Part shown: positions 12,113 through 23,173 of the stretch, piece by piece
Position numbering within the stretch: the stretch's first letter is position 1
How the letters are laid out: every line of letters begins with the position of its first letter
Assembly (NCBI RefSeq): GCF_023053635.1
Contig: NC_086188.1
Span: 4,426,454-4,490,453 of the forward strand
DNA length: 64,000 nucleotides
Reading direction: 5' to 3'
DNA from: Elgaria multicarinata webbii
Lineage: Eukaryota; Chordata; Lepidosauria; Squamata; Anguidae
Notes under the pieces: model-generated
Told to the model about the DNA's origin: nothing
The model's input: the letters and a program-made list of their open reading frames with translations, nothing else
Databases searched by the model: none
Program-made: the position numbers and the translations under genes

Positions 12113-15100
12113 CTTCTTTGCTGGGGTTGGGCGGCTTGGCCTTCTCCCAGGGCGCCAGGGCCTTGTCCTCGTCCTGTCCTTCCAGGAGGGCCTTGTCGCC
12201 GGGCAGGTACCAGGAGGCGGAGTGCTCGGCCATCAGCGAGTCCAGGTCGATGGTGCTCATAGCGCCCTTGCCGCTTTCACCCGCGGCACAGCAGCTGCTC
12301 AGCTCTCCGCTGTCACCGTTCTGGCCTCCTCCTGTGGGGCCGCCGTCGGGGGGCTTCTTGGAGCTCTTGAGGCCCAGCGGCTGGTCCTCGGAGATGCTGA
12401 ACTGCTGCCGCTGCAGCTGGATCTGAGCCTGAAGGATCTCCAGCGGGTGGATCTCGTCTTGCACCGGGCCAGTGGTGGGAGGGCCGCCGCTGCCGTAACT
12501 GTCGGGGCTGGAGGTAGAGTTGCTGCCGCCGTGCAGGCCGAGTTGGGCCAAGGCGGCCTTCTGTCCGTTCAGCAGCGCGTGGTCCCCTGCACGGGGCTGT
12601 AGCGGGCTGCGGCCCGCAGGGCAACCTTTAACCAGCTGGTTGTCAGAACTCGATGACACCTCGTCCTCGTTGCCAGCCTCATCAGGGAAGTCGCCTCCAC
12701 TGCGGGGGGAGCAGGAGTCCGCCTTGTCCAGGGAGGGAAGGAGCTCGGGCTGCTCCGGGGGCGGCGGCGGAGGCAAGAGAAGGTCAGCGCCTCCGCCTTT
12801 GGCCCAGGTGGAAGGTGGGGAGCTCAGCGCCTTGTGAGGCTCGTGCAGGTGTGGGGTGTTCCCGCCGCCGCCGCCTCCTCGCTCGCCACCTTGGCCGGGG
12901 CTGCCGGCCTCCACCCCAGCCGCTGGGCCGTACTTGTCAAAGAAGCCACTGCCGCCACCGCCGGCTGCCGGGCTCACGTGCCCACTGTCCCGTTTCCTGC
13001 GCCCCCTGCCCCGCCCGCCTCCCGCCTTGGCTTCAGGGCCTGGCCCGGGGGAGTAGTTGGGGGACAAGCCGCTCTCGCCCGGGGCTGGCGGGGGCGGAGG
13101 GGGCGGCTGGGGCCCCGCGCTGCCTGGCTCCGGCAGTTCCGCCGGGCTGAGCTTGCTGCGCTTGGCACCCTCGCCGCCCGCCCCGACGCCACCAGCTACA
13201 GCGGACGGCGCGCCTTTCTTGCCGAAGGTGACATTGAGGTTGGGGGCGCCCAGGCTGGCGATCATATTTTGGCAGGCGGTGGAGAGGGCGGCCAGGCAGC
13301 TCTGCCCGAAGAGGCCGCTGCTCTCTTTGGGGCCAGCGCCGCCCCCGCCCCCGCCCGCCCCGGGCGGCCCCCCGACGCCGCTGCCTTTGGGGAAGGAGCC
13401 CAGCGACAGCGCGCCCAGCTTGCTGCTGGCCGGAGGGGGCCGGGGCTGCGACTGCGGAGGGGGCCCGGAGGACTGGAAGTCCGTCGGGGGCCCGTAGGAG
13501 CCGGGCGAGGCGCTGTGCGGGGTGGCCTGGCGGCTGGCAGCGCCGAAGGGGAAGCCCTGCTGCCCGGCGAAGTCCGGCGGCCCCGGCCTGCGCTCCGAGG
13601 GCGGGCTGAGGCCGAACTGGCCCTGGAGGCTGCCCGGGGACGGCGCGTGCCCTTCGCCCCCCGACGGCATCCGAAGCGGCGGCTCTGGCAAGCCCGGCAT
13701 CCCGCCTACCCCGGGCCGGAAGAGCAAGTCCCCTGCGCCCGCCGGGGCCGCGGAGGGGTGCGGGGCCGGGAACCAAGCGCCCTCCTGCGCCTCGAACGCG
13801 GGCTCGCCGTGGTGCTGGTGGTGGTGCTGGTGGCCGTGGTGGTGGCCGTGGTGGTGCTGGTGGTGGCCCAGCTGCTGCAGGCTGGGCGGGCGGAGGCGCT
13901 GCTGCTGCTGCTGCTGCTGGTTGCGAGAGGCGGCCATCTGCTTGATCATCAGGGCGGCGTTCTGGCGCTGCTGCTGCTGCTGCTGCTGCAAGGCCGCCTG
14001 GTGGTCAGCGCCCGGCGGCGGCTGGAGGGGAGGCCCGGGCGGCGGCGGGAAGCTCTCGGGGCCCGGCGGCGTGAAGTCTCCCGGCAGCCCCGGGTAGGCG
14101 GCGGAGGGCGAGAGGTGGCTGTCCAGGGCGGCGCCGTGCAAGCCCGCGCCGCTGCCGTTGCCGCCGCCGCCGCCGCCGCTCCACGAGTCGAAGCGAGGCC
14201 GCTTGGCCAGGTTCATGTAGGGCGGCGCGTCGAAGTGCTGCAGCCGCTGGTTGGGAGGCTGCTGGGCCTGCGGGTGCACGCTGAAGACCGGCTCGCCCGG
14301 CCCGAAGGGGTGCTGCAAGTTCCTGTTCTCCAGCCGGTGGATGGGGTACTCGAACTGGGCGTGCTGGCCTTGCAAAAGCGGGCCGCCGCCGCCGCCGCCG
14401 CCATCCTGCAGGCCCGGGTTGGCGGCGCTGCCTTCAGGACACGGCTGCTGCCTCGGCAGGGCCGGCGGGCAGGAGTTCTGTCTGGCCAGGAGGGCAGGCG
14501 GCGGCGGCTGGTGCGGCTGTTGCATTAAGGGGTGCCGGCCAGGGGTCAAGCCCGGCTCCAGGCCCACGGCCACCTTGCGAGCGCCCCCGAACCGCTCGAA
14601 GAACACGCCGTGCTGCTGCTGCTGCTGCTGCTGCACCTTGCCCATGGCGCCCAGGGCGCCCGGGGCCCGGGGCAAGGCCGAGGAAGGGCCGGGGAAGTTG
14701 CCCCCGCCCGGCGGGACCGGCTGCCTGCCGGCCCCGTAGTGGGGCAGCTGCCCGTCGGCCTCCGACGGCGAAAAGACGGGCAAGTCGAAGTGCCCCTCGC
14801 TACTCGGGTAACTGTACTCCAGGGGATCCACGGCGGCTGCCCCTTGGCTGGGGAGGCGCCTCTGCGAGTCCAGGCCGTGCGGCTCCGAGGCGGCGGCTCC
14901 GGGCAGGCCGTGGAAGGAGGCGGCGCGGTTGGGCGACTGGTCCAGCGGGAGGCACGGGGCGGGCACGCCGGGGTTGTGGTGCGGCGGCGGCGGCGGCGGC
15001 TGGAAGTCCTGGAGGGGCCCCGCCCTCTGCTGCCCGAAGCCGTCCCCGCCATCGGCCAGGTGCTGCTCGTAGCCGTCCGCCGCGAAGGTCTGCTGGCCGC

Positions 15101-15509
15101 CCGGGTAGCTGAGGAGTCGGCCGCCGTGCAGGCACGAGGCGCTGGGCTCGGGCCCGAAGCCGCCTCCGAAGTGCGGCGGCGGCGGCGGCTGGTGGGCGCC
15201 GTGGGAAGCGGGCTGCTGGTTGCCGAAAAAGCCGTGGACAGGCTGGGCCTGCTGCAAGTCCGAGTGGCCCCCGCGGGGGGCGGGGAAGCCGTACGCCTCC
15301 CCGGGCAAGTTCAGGTTCATGGCCAGCATGGCCGAAGACGGCTCGCCCAGGGCGCTCAGAGCCGCCGGCTCGCCGCCAGAGGTCCCGGCGTGGAAAGGCG
15401 ACGGCTTGAAGTGCGTGCCCAAGCCTGGCCCGAAGGCGCCAGCCCGCTCGCCCGGCGCGCCGCTCCGGCCGCCGCCGCCCTGCGGCTCGAACTGCTCCAG
15501 CGCAAACAT
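12113..15509 (-). CDS. MN1: MN1 proto-oncogene, exon 1 (1132 codons; gene incomplete in window)
   Basis: MN1 is a nuclear transcriptional co-regulator without a classical DNA-binding fold, known for roles in craniofacial development and in leukaemia fusions. The frame opens [10 protein letters not shown] at 15509, matching MFGLDQFEPQ of other vertebrates. Family blocks appear in order: [19 protein letters not shown] (about residue 185), a Gln tract and HGVFFERF (about 295), [14 protein letters not shown] (about 390), [13 protein letters not shown] (about 430), two Gln tracts around [12 protein letters not shown] (505-540), a His-rich tract (545-567), [20 protein letters not shown] (about 735), [16 protein letters not shown] (about 838), [11 protein letters not shown] (about 950), [20 protein letters not shown] (about 1030) and [18 protein letters not shown] (1084). 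It ends [14 protein letters not shown] plus one base, then donor GTAGTT (12107-12112); human MN1 has the same junction, with Ala next. Human MN1 is 1320 residues. The last roughly 60 residues are outside the window. The frame stays open into the intron to 11943, but that part is not conserved. Confidence 0.96.
13806..13989 (-). repeat. MN1: Coding Gln and His codon repeats in MN1
   Basis: On the minus strand, CAG runs at 13968-13989 and 13898-13920 code two Gln tracts of about seven residues each, separated by [23 protein letters not shown]-rich run at 13806-13870 codes a tract of alternating His, Gly and Gln. Human MN1 has one much longer Gln run (over 20) at the equivalent place and lacks this long His tract, as I recall it. 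Confidence 0.8.
14611..14634 (-). repeat. MN1: Coding CAG repeat (poly-Gln) in MN1
   Basis: Eight consecutive CAG codons on the minus strand lie just before HGVFFERF. Mammalian MN1 has an interrupted Gln tract in the same place. Confidence 0.85.
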
Positions 15510-16000
15510 GCCGCCGCCGCCGCCCCGCTCCTTCGCTTTCTCCCGGCTGGGTCGGCCCGTCGCTCAGTGGGACATGGCAGCCGGCCGGCCGGCCAGCGAG
15601 CTGCTGCAGCGAGGGGAGGGCGCACCGCGCGCCCGGCTCACATCTTGCGGGGCAGTTGGGGGCCGGCGCTGGCGTGGGCGCTGCTGGCACCTGCCCGGGG
15701 CTCTCCCGGCGACCCGCAATTCATTGGCGCAGCGCCCAGGGAGCCAGGCTCGGCTTCCCGGCCTGGACCACGAGCGGCGGGCTGGCCGGCGCTGGGCGCT
15801 CTTCCGCGGCGGCTGCGAGGTGCCTGCCTGCCTGCCTGCCCGCCCGCCTCTTTTGCGCTCGCTCGCTCGCTCGCTTTCACCCCGCGCCGAAGAAACAGCA
15901 ACAAGTTTTGCATTTCAGCAATCAATTCCAGCCATTAGGGCTGCGCCAATGAGCGGCCCGGCGGGGCGGGGCTCCTCGTTAAGGTGGCGCCGCTGGCCGC
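15510..16000 (-). promoter_or_regulatory. MN1: MN1 5' UTR and core promoter, CpG island
   Basis: This is extremely CpG-rich sequence immediately upstream of the MN1 start codon. A CCAAT box lies at 15946-15950 and a GC box 'ggggcggggc' at 15963-15972. The arrangement suits a TATA-less CpG-island promoter firing leftward with a 5' UTR of roughly 0.4 kb, but the start site itself cannot be read from the sequence. The CpG island extends from about 12 kb to about 17.6 kb. Confidence 0.5.
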
Positions 16001-16239
16001 CGAGGCCGGCCGGGAGTCAGCCTCAGCGAACGGGCCGGCGCGGCTAGCTCGCGTGACCCGGGGCTGGCCCGGAGCCGTCCCACGCCGGTGCACAGGGAGG
16101 ACCGCGCCCACGGCAGACCTCCATCTGCCCGTGCCGGGCGCGCGTGCAGCTCTGACGGCGGACGGCGAGGCCCGGGGCCCGGCTGCGCCCAGGCCGCGGA
16201 AGGAGAAGCTTCCCGGGAGGGCGGGCACGCGCGCCGCCG

Positions 16240-16990
16240 CGCCGCCTTAAGAGAGCAATTAGTGCGGCGGGGAGATGAATTGGGCTGGGATCCCCGAATC
16301 AATAGGTGTCATTTAATATCTGCGCGGCTCTTTATGAAATATTTATCCCAATAATCTGAGTGAAAACGCGCCTCGCCCGGTGACCTCCGCGGGGGCTGAA
16401 ATCTACCCGGCAATTACAAATGCCTCCCCTCGCCGGTTGCCGCCTTCCCTGCACAATTCCAAGTAAAGGGGAGGAAGGGGGGAGGCGGAGGCGAATGGGG
16501 GCAGGCAGATAACCAGGCAACGGGACACGCGGTTTATTACAACGCCCCCCCCTTGCCAAAACCAATCCAGAGGTGAGCCAGGTCCCTTTTTGCCTTCGCC
16601 ACGGCCACCGACTGCCACGCCAGTTCGGGTGCTGATCCTAGCCCCAGCCTGCTCCGGCGCGTCCGGTTTTTTTCCTTGCTTCGAAATGAAACACCGACCC
16701 CTTTCTTTCTCTTCGCCTCCCCCCCACCCCCACGGCGCTCCTCCGCCCGCTCCCCCTCCCAAATGAGATCTATAAATAAGCGGCCCAGAAGAAGTCTTTG
16801 TATATGGCAGGAGAGTTTTTAAAGGATTTTTCTGCAGGATCAGGATGCCGGGCTGTGATTAAATATTGATTTTGTGTAATTAGTTTTCATGTGAACTATC
16901 CTCCTTGCTGATGGCTTCGAGATTTCAGAACTAGAAAAGAAATGGAATTGGACATGGAAATTATTACTTAGCCAAGTGACGGGCGCTTGA
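16240..16990. promoter_or_regulatory. Putative conserved regulatory block upstream of MN1
   Basis: Inside the GC-rich island sit abrupt AT-rich islets with homeodomain-type cores: 'gagcaattagtgcg' (about 16251), 'gaatcaataggtgtcattt' (about 16297), 'gaaatatttatcccaataat' (about 16335), 'ggcaattacaaatgcc' (about 16408) and 'gtgattaaatattgatt' with 'tgtaattagttttcatg' (about 16855-16890). A plus-strand TATA box 'tataaataag' is at 16771-16780. Unrepeated sequence with such motif density near a developmental gene is typical of conserved non-coding elements. Conservation was not tested. Confidence 0.35.
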
Positions 16991-19447
16991 GAGCGACAGG
17001 CAGCAGCAGCAGCAGCGGGAGGGCAAGCCGGGCGGAGAGGCTGCCTTGGGAGGGACCCAGGCGTCCCGGCCGGCAAGCCAGGCGGAGAGGATGCCCGGGG
17101 AGGGGCCTAGGAAAACTCGGGGCGCCCTTGAACGCTCCACCGCTGCCCGGCTCTGGCTCCAAGCCTAATTCGGCGACGGCGGGAGGAGGAAAGGGTCGCC
17201 TGCAGCGTCCACGCGCGCTTCGCCAGCCTGCGAGCCCCCGAGCGCGCTCTCCGCCGGGCGCCCGGAGAAACCGAGCGCTAAACCAGCGGCCCGCAGCCGC
17301 GCACTGCCCCCTAGCGCTCGCCGGCAGGGCGCGCGGGACTCGCCTCCTCCCCCGGCCCAACGGTGTCTCCAAGAGCCCCAAGACTCGAGGGCCGCCCCCT
17401 CGCCTGGCGGGCTCTCCGGAGGCCGCAGTGTGTGCGTGCGTGCGAGCGAAGGGCAGGGCAGGACAGGTGCGCCGATGCCTTCGCCTTTGCGGGCGGGGGA
17501 AGGCTGGGCTGGCCACTCTCAAACGAGCGCCTAGTGCTGCGGAGGTGGAAAGCGCTCTGTGCATGCTCCTTCTTTAAAACTGCTGCCTGGAAGCAAGAAT
17601 GTCCCAAGGCGAGGGCTGAGGAATGGGTTCCAGCCGCAGGCCTTCAAGATCCTGGAGCAATAGAGCCAGGCAGATAACTAAAAAAAAAAACACTTTTAAC
17701 AACACCATAGATAGGTAGGAGGCCAAGTCTTACGCAAAAAAGCAGGTGACTTCTTGCCTCCCTCCTATATATTAATAGGCAACACATTCTTAAAATATCA
17801 AGTGCCGGTTTTGAAACAAACAGTATATTCCTAGGTCTCATACATACACACTATCGAATGAGCACCACGCCTGAAGTGGGGTGTAGCAGCTGGCCAACTA
17901 CCCTGTCCTGCCCAAAAGTGGAGTTGAATACTGAGTCCAGATGCTGAACTGAAAGAGCTTCAAGGCAACACTCGTCCTTGCCTTAGATGAAAGGTCCATC
18001 ATGGCTATTGGCCATGAGTGGTAAACAGAGGCTCCAGGTTCAAAGGCAGTCGTATAACCAGATGCTGAAGACAAATAACCAGGGAGGCCCATCATCTCTG
18101 CTCGGCATCTGGCCGGCTGCTGCAGAAAACAGAATACTAGACTCTGTCTAAGTCTTAGGTTTTTCTGAATCCAACTGATGTAAATGTAGACTTGAAGATT
18201 AGTCCTAGATTGTGATGAGCACACAGTAACTGAGTGGCACGGCCGGTAAAGTCTGGAGGGCACCAAGTTGCCAACCCCTGCTCTAGCTTGTCAACAGTAG
18301 CGGGGTGGCAAACCAGCTCCCATCCCCAAACCATCTCCCAGCTGGCCAATGTGTACTAGCCTCAGGCTACCAAGACTCTCTGTTTTGTAGTTCCTCAGGC
18401 AACCTGCTAACACACACGATATCCGTATATATCCAAGAGTCTAGCTTTGGTTTCTTGCTTTCGTATCACTGGCTGTTTGACTTTTTAAATTTGTTTTTTA
18501 AACTCCTGCTCTAATTAGTTCCGTTTTTAAGTGAACTACTGAAAGGAACTGATTGACTTGCTTAGTTTGCATTTTATGTCAAACTGCCCTTGAAGTGATC
18601 ACTACTCAAGCCTCTCAACGATTGCGGAGTCTACATTTCCAATATTCTTTCCGGTATCTGTCTCCCTCCAACTTTCATTTCATATATTCTGCAAGGAACG
18701 ATGTGTGTGTTGCTCCCATTTGCTCCTAACACAAAACTGTTCAACTCACTTGAATAACAGGCATTTGGTTTGCTGGGGATCCTACCTAGCCATCCAGTTG
18801 GGGCTCCGTTTGAGTAGGAGCCAGTAGCAGGTCAGAAGGCTTGATACTTGTTATCAGCCAGGGCAGAGCATAAAGTAATCACGGATTAATGGGACAGCAG
18901 GTTTTTGTAGCTCAGAAGCTCCAGAGGTGACTGTCTCTCCAACGTGCAGTCCCTTTTCTACTGGGAAGCACCATCAGGCATGCGTTTAACATCCACCATT
19001 GGCACTGGAGGAGAGTGCTGTAAATGTGTAAAGCCATTTGTACCAAAAAAAAAAAAATAGGCTCTTAGAAGAATCTCAGGTTTTATTGGAAGGTGAGATT
19101 AACATTTGCTCATTGCCCTCCCAGATGAGTTCAATCGATTGCAGGGAGGAAGGGAAATTACCAAGAAGCATTCAAATAAAGATCTGTGTAAAGTTTTAAG
19201 ATGTGATAAGAGTCAGGGAGAAAGGACATTAGCACAATGGCAAAGGCACCTCGAGAGGCTTTCAGTACCGCCACGCACTCCCAGAAAACGCAGAAACAAA
19301 AGCAGTGGACTGAGCTCCCACACACATTTGTATAGCAAGCAGCTCCCAAAAGAAAAATACAGAAAGAAACCAGGCAGCGTTGCTGAAATGTGAACCTGTT
19401 ATTTCATGTCCTCCATTGCTACATGGTGGTCCCCCCTACTTTTTGCT

Positions 19448-19671
19448 AATTTATTTATTGTTACATTTATATCCTGCCTTTTTCACTCCAAGGACCCCAG
19501 GGCAGCTTACATAAATCCTCCTCTCCATTTTATTCTCACAACATTCCTCTGACGTAGGTTAGACTGAGAGTCAGTGCATGGCTCAAAATCATCCAATGAG
19601 CTTCATGGAAGAGTGGGGACTTGAACCTCATTTTTCTGAGTCAACATTCTAACAGCTACACCACCCCGACT
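19448..19671 (-). mobile_element. tRNA-derived SINE (Sauria/MIR-like design)
   Basis: On the minus strand it starts with a tRNA-like head (region complementary to 'agctacacca', 19654-19664), continues through 'actctcagtctaacctacg' and ends with 'ggcaggatataaatgtaac' plus (AATA)n. A second copy is at 53788-54036. The family name is approximate. Confidence 0.55.
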
Positions 19672-21619
19672 ACAATGTCTCTTCCCACTTCTTTTAACCA
19701 AGCTAAGGAAGCCCAATTCCTTTGGTCTTTCCTTCTGTAGCAGGTGCTCCAAACCTTCTCTCACATTTGCTCCTCGATTCTCAATCCTCACCCATTTGCA
19801 GGTTTCCTTCATGCAATGCGGTAAACCGAACTGTTTGGTACATGAACGTGTGTTGCTTTTCAGTCTCAATATAAATATGAAATATAAATTAGGCATAGTG
19901 GTCTGGCTTACTGGACTATAAAGCTGTTTAAGCCTGTATATCCTGATGTCAGTTGAACTCAAGCAGAATGATTGTGGTTGTGATCCAGAGAGCTCCTTTA
20001 GGGATGTGCATATAACCAGAAGGACTTTTGACCTTTGTAAATAACCTCCCCTCCTTTTGCACAAAGCAAATTGCTCTTGGAGGGCCCCGTGATCCAACAG
20101 TGCTGCTGTTTTTGTCAGTTTCCACCATTTTTAAAGTATGCATTTGCTTTCCTGTCAATGTAGAATCCTTTACATCTGGTTTCATCTCATTTAATTTTAT
20201 CATTTGCAGTTCAGTGCTCCAGTTTATCAAGGTCAGTGGAGCCTGGTTTGAAAAACATGGAAAACAACAACTTGAAAAACAAACGTCTGGAGTGATTTGC
20301 CATTTTTCCTTTTTGACACCTGCTAAAGTGTAGAACTGCATCATAGAAAGCGCAATTAATTGCATCATGGAACCAACCGGGCTTATGCTTTGAAAGCCCT
20401 GGCTGCTTCCCACAAGCCACTCAAACTGACCTGGAGTCACTGAAGTTGATGGGTTTGAAAACAATTGAAGTGCAAGTTGGCTCACTTAAGACTCAGCCAA
20501 TAAATTAAGGGCCAGTGTGGAGTCTGGGGAGGTGGGCTGTTGGAGATGGACCCAGGAGAACAGATACACAGCTTTACCCAGCGGTCCTACCAAGGCTCTG
20601 GTCTCTGCTTAGAATGAGGAGGTGACTTGAGCTATCAATACAATCACTCTGAAAAGCCCTCAGTTCAGTCATAGAGCCATGTCAGCTCCTTAGTATTTCA
20701 AGGAGTGGAGGGTGCTGGAGTGACAAGGCCACAACTAGAGTGTAAATGGCAGAAGACTTGTAATGAATATGGCCAAGCACAGGGGAGAGTCCATTTATGG
20801 TCTCTCACTTTGACGATCGTGCTTCTCTGCCACCATTATATCTGCTCATTCAGATTCTCTACAGGAGCGATTTATTGCCGCTCGTGATTGATCACTCACA
20901 GAAGTTTGCAGATCCTTTACACAATGTCATCAACCTCCAGGACTTCTCCTTACTTCCTCCCCCCACCACCTATCCCACTTTCAAAAAGATCTGAGATAAG
21001 CTGAAATAAAAATGAACGCGACATATCAGCAGCATGGAATGCTGGCATAGCACTGTAATACAGCCACTAGATGGCACTGTTTCATTGAACATATAGAGCA
21101 TTGCCAAAAAAGGAAGTTTTCAATTCCAAATCACATGTTCGCTGTCTAACAATGCCCATTGTAAACCTGGAAAGACTCTGGAAGAACAGTTTTCCTTTGG
21201 ACTGTCTTATTCCTACCATTGACCAGTATCAGACTATGGAGCAGTCTTTTCTAGAAGACACACTTCCTTCCAAATAAATATGTTTAGTACAGTATGTATG
21301 AGGTCAGCAGAACCCAAGAAGTGTTGTACCAGCATGTGCAACATCACTGCAACTGCTATTCCTTTAGGTAGCACTTCTAACCAACAAAATGTGTCTTACA
21401 TTCTTTATGTGTTGGCTGCCTCAAGAGCCCAGTGAGGTCAATCATTGTTATTTCAGTTTTAAAGGTGGGTAATGAATGCCAAGAACAAGAGACTTTGGGA
21501 TGGTGAAAACCCAAACAGGCTACAAAGACCTGGCAAAAGATGTCTCCAAATTGCTGTACACTGGGGCAAAGAATCCCAGCTTCATATATATAGGGACACG
21601 GTCCGAACTGGTAGTTGAC

Positions 21620-21965
21620 TAACCAGAAGAGAGATCTTGGGGTTCTGTGGATAGCTCAATGAAAATGTCAACTCAGTGTGTAGTGGCAGTGAAAAAGGCA
21701 CTACGAATTATTAGGAAAAGGTCTCAAATAAAACTGCCAGTATCAGAAACGTTTTTATATAAATCTATGGTGTGGCCAGATTTGGAATATTGTATACATT
21801 TCTTTTCATGCCAGCTCAAAAGGATATCATTGAACTGGAAAAGGTGCATAAAAGGACAGCCAAAATGGTCAACGGGTTGGAGCATCCATGGCTCTTATAG
21901 TTCATATTTTTACCACCAACTCTTGGAGCTATTCAATAACAAAGATATACTTAACTTGACATCCA
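21620..21965 (+). mobile_element. CR1/L3-type LINE fragment
   Basis: The plus-strand frame reads SVDSSMKMSTQCVVAVKKAL, then LYKSMVWPDLEYCIHF and KRISLNWKRCIKGQPKW. These match the C-terminal reverse-transcriptase region of CR1/L3 elements (STQCAAAVKKANRMLG ... [16 protein letters not shown] ... ELEKVQRRATKMI). It is diverged and degraded. Confidence 0.75.
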
Positions 21966-22839
21966 AATAACTATTAAAGTTCTGATAAACTCGACTTTAT
22001 GGTACATGAAGTGCTCTTGAAAGGGTAAGTGTGCTCTGTTTTCTCATAGAAAAGCATGCAATGGAATTACTGCGGCCACATCCAGTGGCTTATGTGGGGC
22101 CGAGAAGGGGATTTCTGAAACTTGAGGAGTGGGCTGCTGTTGAAAAGATTGTCAGTGCTGAGCCACATTATTGGATGTTAGAAAGGCAGTGTACAAAGGA
22201 AGGCCAATTCAACTCGCTGAGAAAAGTTGCTGCACAGCAAAATACACGTCCTTTAAAACAAAATGAATGCATCATACATAAAACATCACAAACCGTACAC
22301 AATTAGCAAGAAAATGCAAGAGTTCAGCTTGGTTCATAATTATTCAGCAAACCTATTCAGAATGATTTTCTCTCCCCTGCAGCAATCAACTCTGTGGGCT
22401 CATTACCACCAAGAATCTAACTAGAAATACTGACATGTAAACTGCACAAAACAAGCACATATGCGAGAGAAACTTGAGCTCAGCCAGTCAGCAGCAAGAA
22501 AGGCTCTTTTAAATTACTTCATCAAACAAAAATGTGCCTTACCTTTGCTTGCCATAAAAAAGCCATTTCAGTGAAATGCAAGTCAGAACAGTAAATGTAT
22601 TTCCTTTGAGAAGCGAAGGCATCACTCTTAAGATTTGGATTGTGCTTCTTCCCATCTGAAATAGTTGAGAAAGCATTTGATTAGCACGGTGTACCTTCTC
22701 CTGGCTGATAGAATTATTCTCTGACATTGGAACATGGAGCTTAGAAAAGGACCGATATAAACTGCCACATTGGCTCACACCAAAGGTTTACAGAAGCCAG
22801 CATGCTGGTTTGTTCCTTTACCACAGCATTCTGCACATT

Positions 22840-22967
22840 GAGGCCTTAGCTAGATCTAAGGTTTATCCCGGGGTCGGCCCTGCCTGCTCCTGGGATCCCC
22901 TGTGTATCATGAACAGGGATGACCCCGGGATGATCCCGGGATAAACCTTAGGTCTAGCTAAGGCCTG
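22840..22967. mobile_element. Palindromic MITE ('ggccttagctag' family)
   Basis: The left end 'aggccttagctagatctaag' (22841) is the near-perfect inverse of the right end 'cttaggtctagctaaggcct' (to 22966). Arms extend through 'gtttatcccggg' / 'cccgggataaac'. About 127 bp, non-coding. It interrupts or borders L3-type sequence. Confidence 0.7.
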
Positions 22968-22974
22968 AGTCAAC

Positions 22975-23147
22975 ATTTTCATCAAGCTGTCCACAATCCC
23001 AAAATGGTTTTCATCAAGCTGTCCACCACAACCTACCTAGGAAGTTTGTGAGCTTTCCCACACTAGAGGCTTTGAGGTGCATTCCTGCATTGAGCAGGGG
23101 GTTGGACTTGATGGTCTTATAGGCCCCTTCCAACTCTGTGATTCTAT
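22975..23147 (+). mobile_element. CR1/L3 LINE 3' end
   Basis: It contains 'ctttcccacactagaggctt', 'gcattgagcagggggttgg' and ends 'ccaactctgtgattctat', the standard CR1 3' terminus. A short phrase 'tcatcaagctgtccac' occurs twice at 22979-23027, so the left part is locally duplicated. Confidence 0.75.
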
Positions 23148-23173
23148 GGCCTGGTTCAGACAACACGCTAAAC

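Noticed and set aside
13798-13872. CRISPR-like or tandem repeat array
   Set aside because: The regular 'tggtggt' pattern is codon repeats for His in MN1, not spaced direct repeats.
12834-14528. 564-codon plus-strand open frame antisense to MN1
   Set aside because: It lies wholly opposite the MN1 coding exon, whose GC-rich Gln/Pro/Gly codons leave the antisense frames open. The translation is Arg/Ala/Gly/Val-rich low complexity with no family match.
14532-15938. 468-codon plus-strand open frame over the MN1 start
   Set aside because: Same cause: GC-driven antisense openness spanning the MN1 exon and its CpG island.
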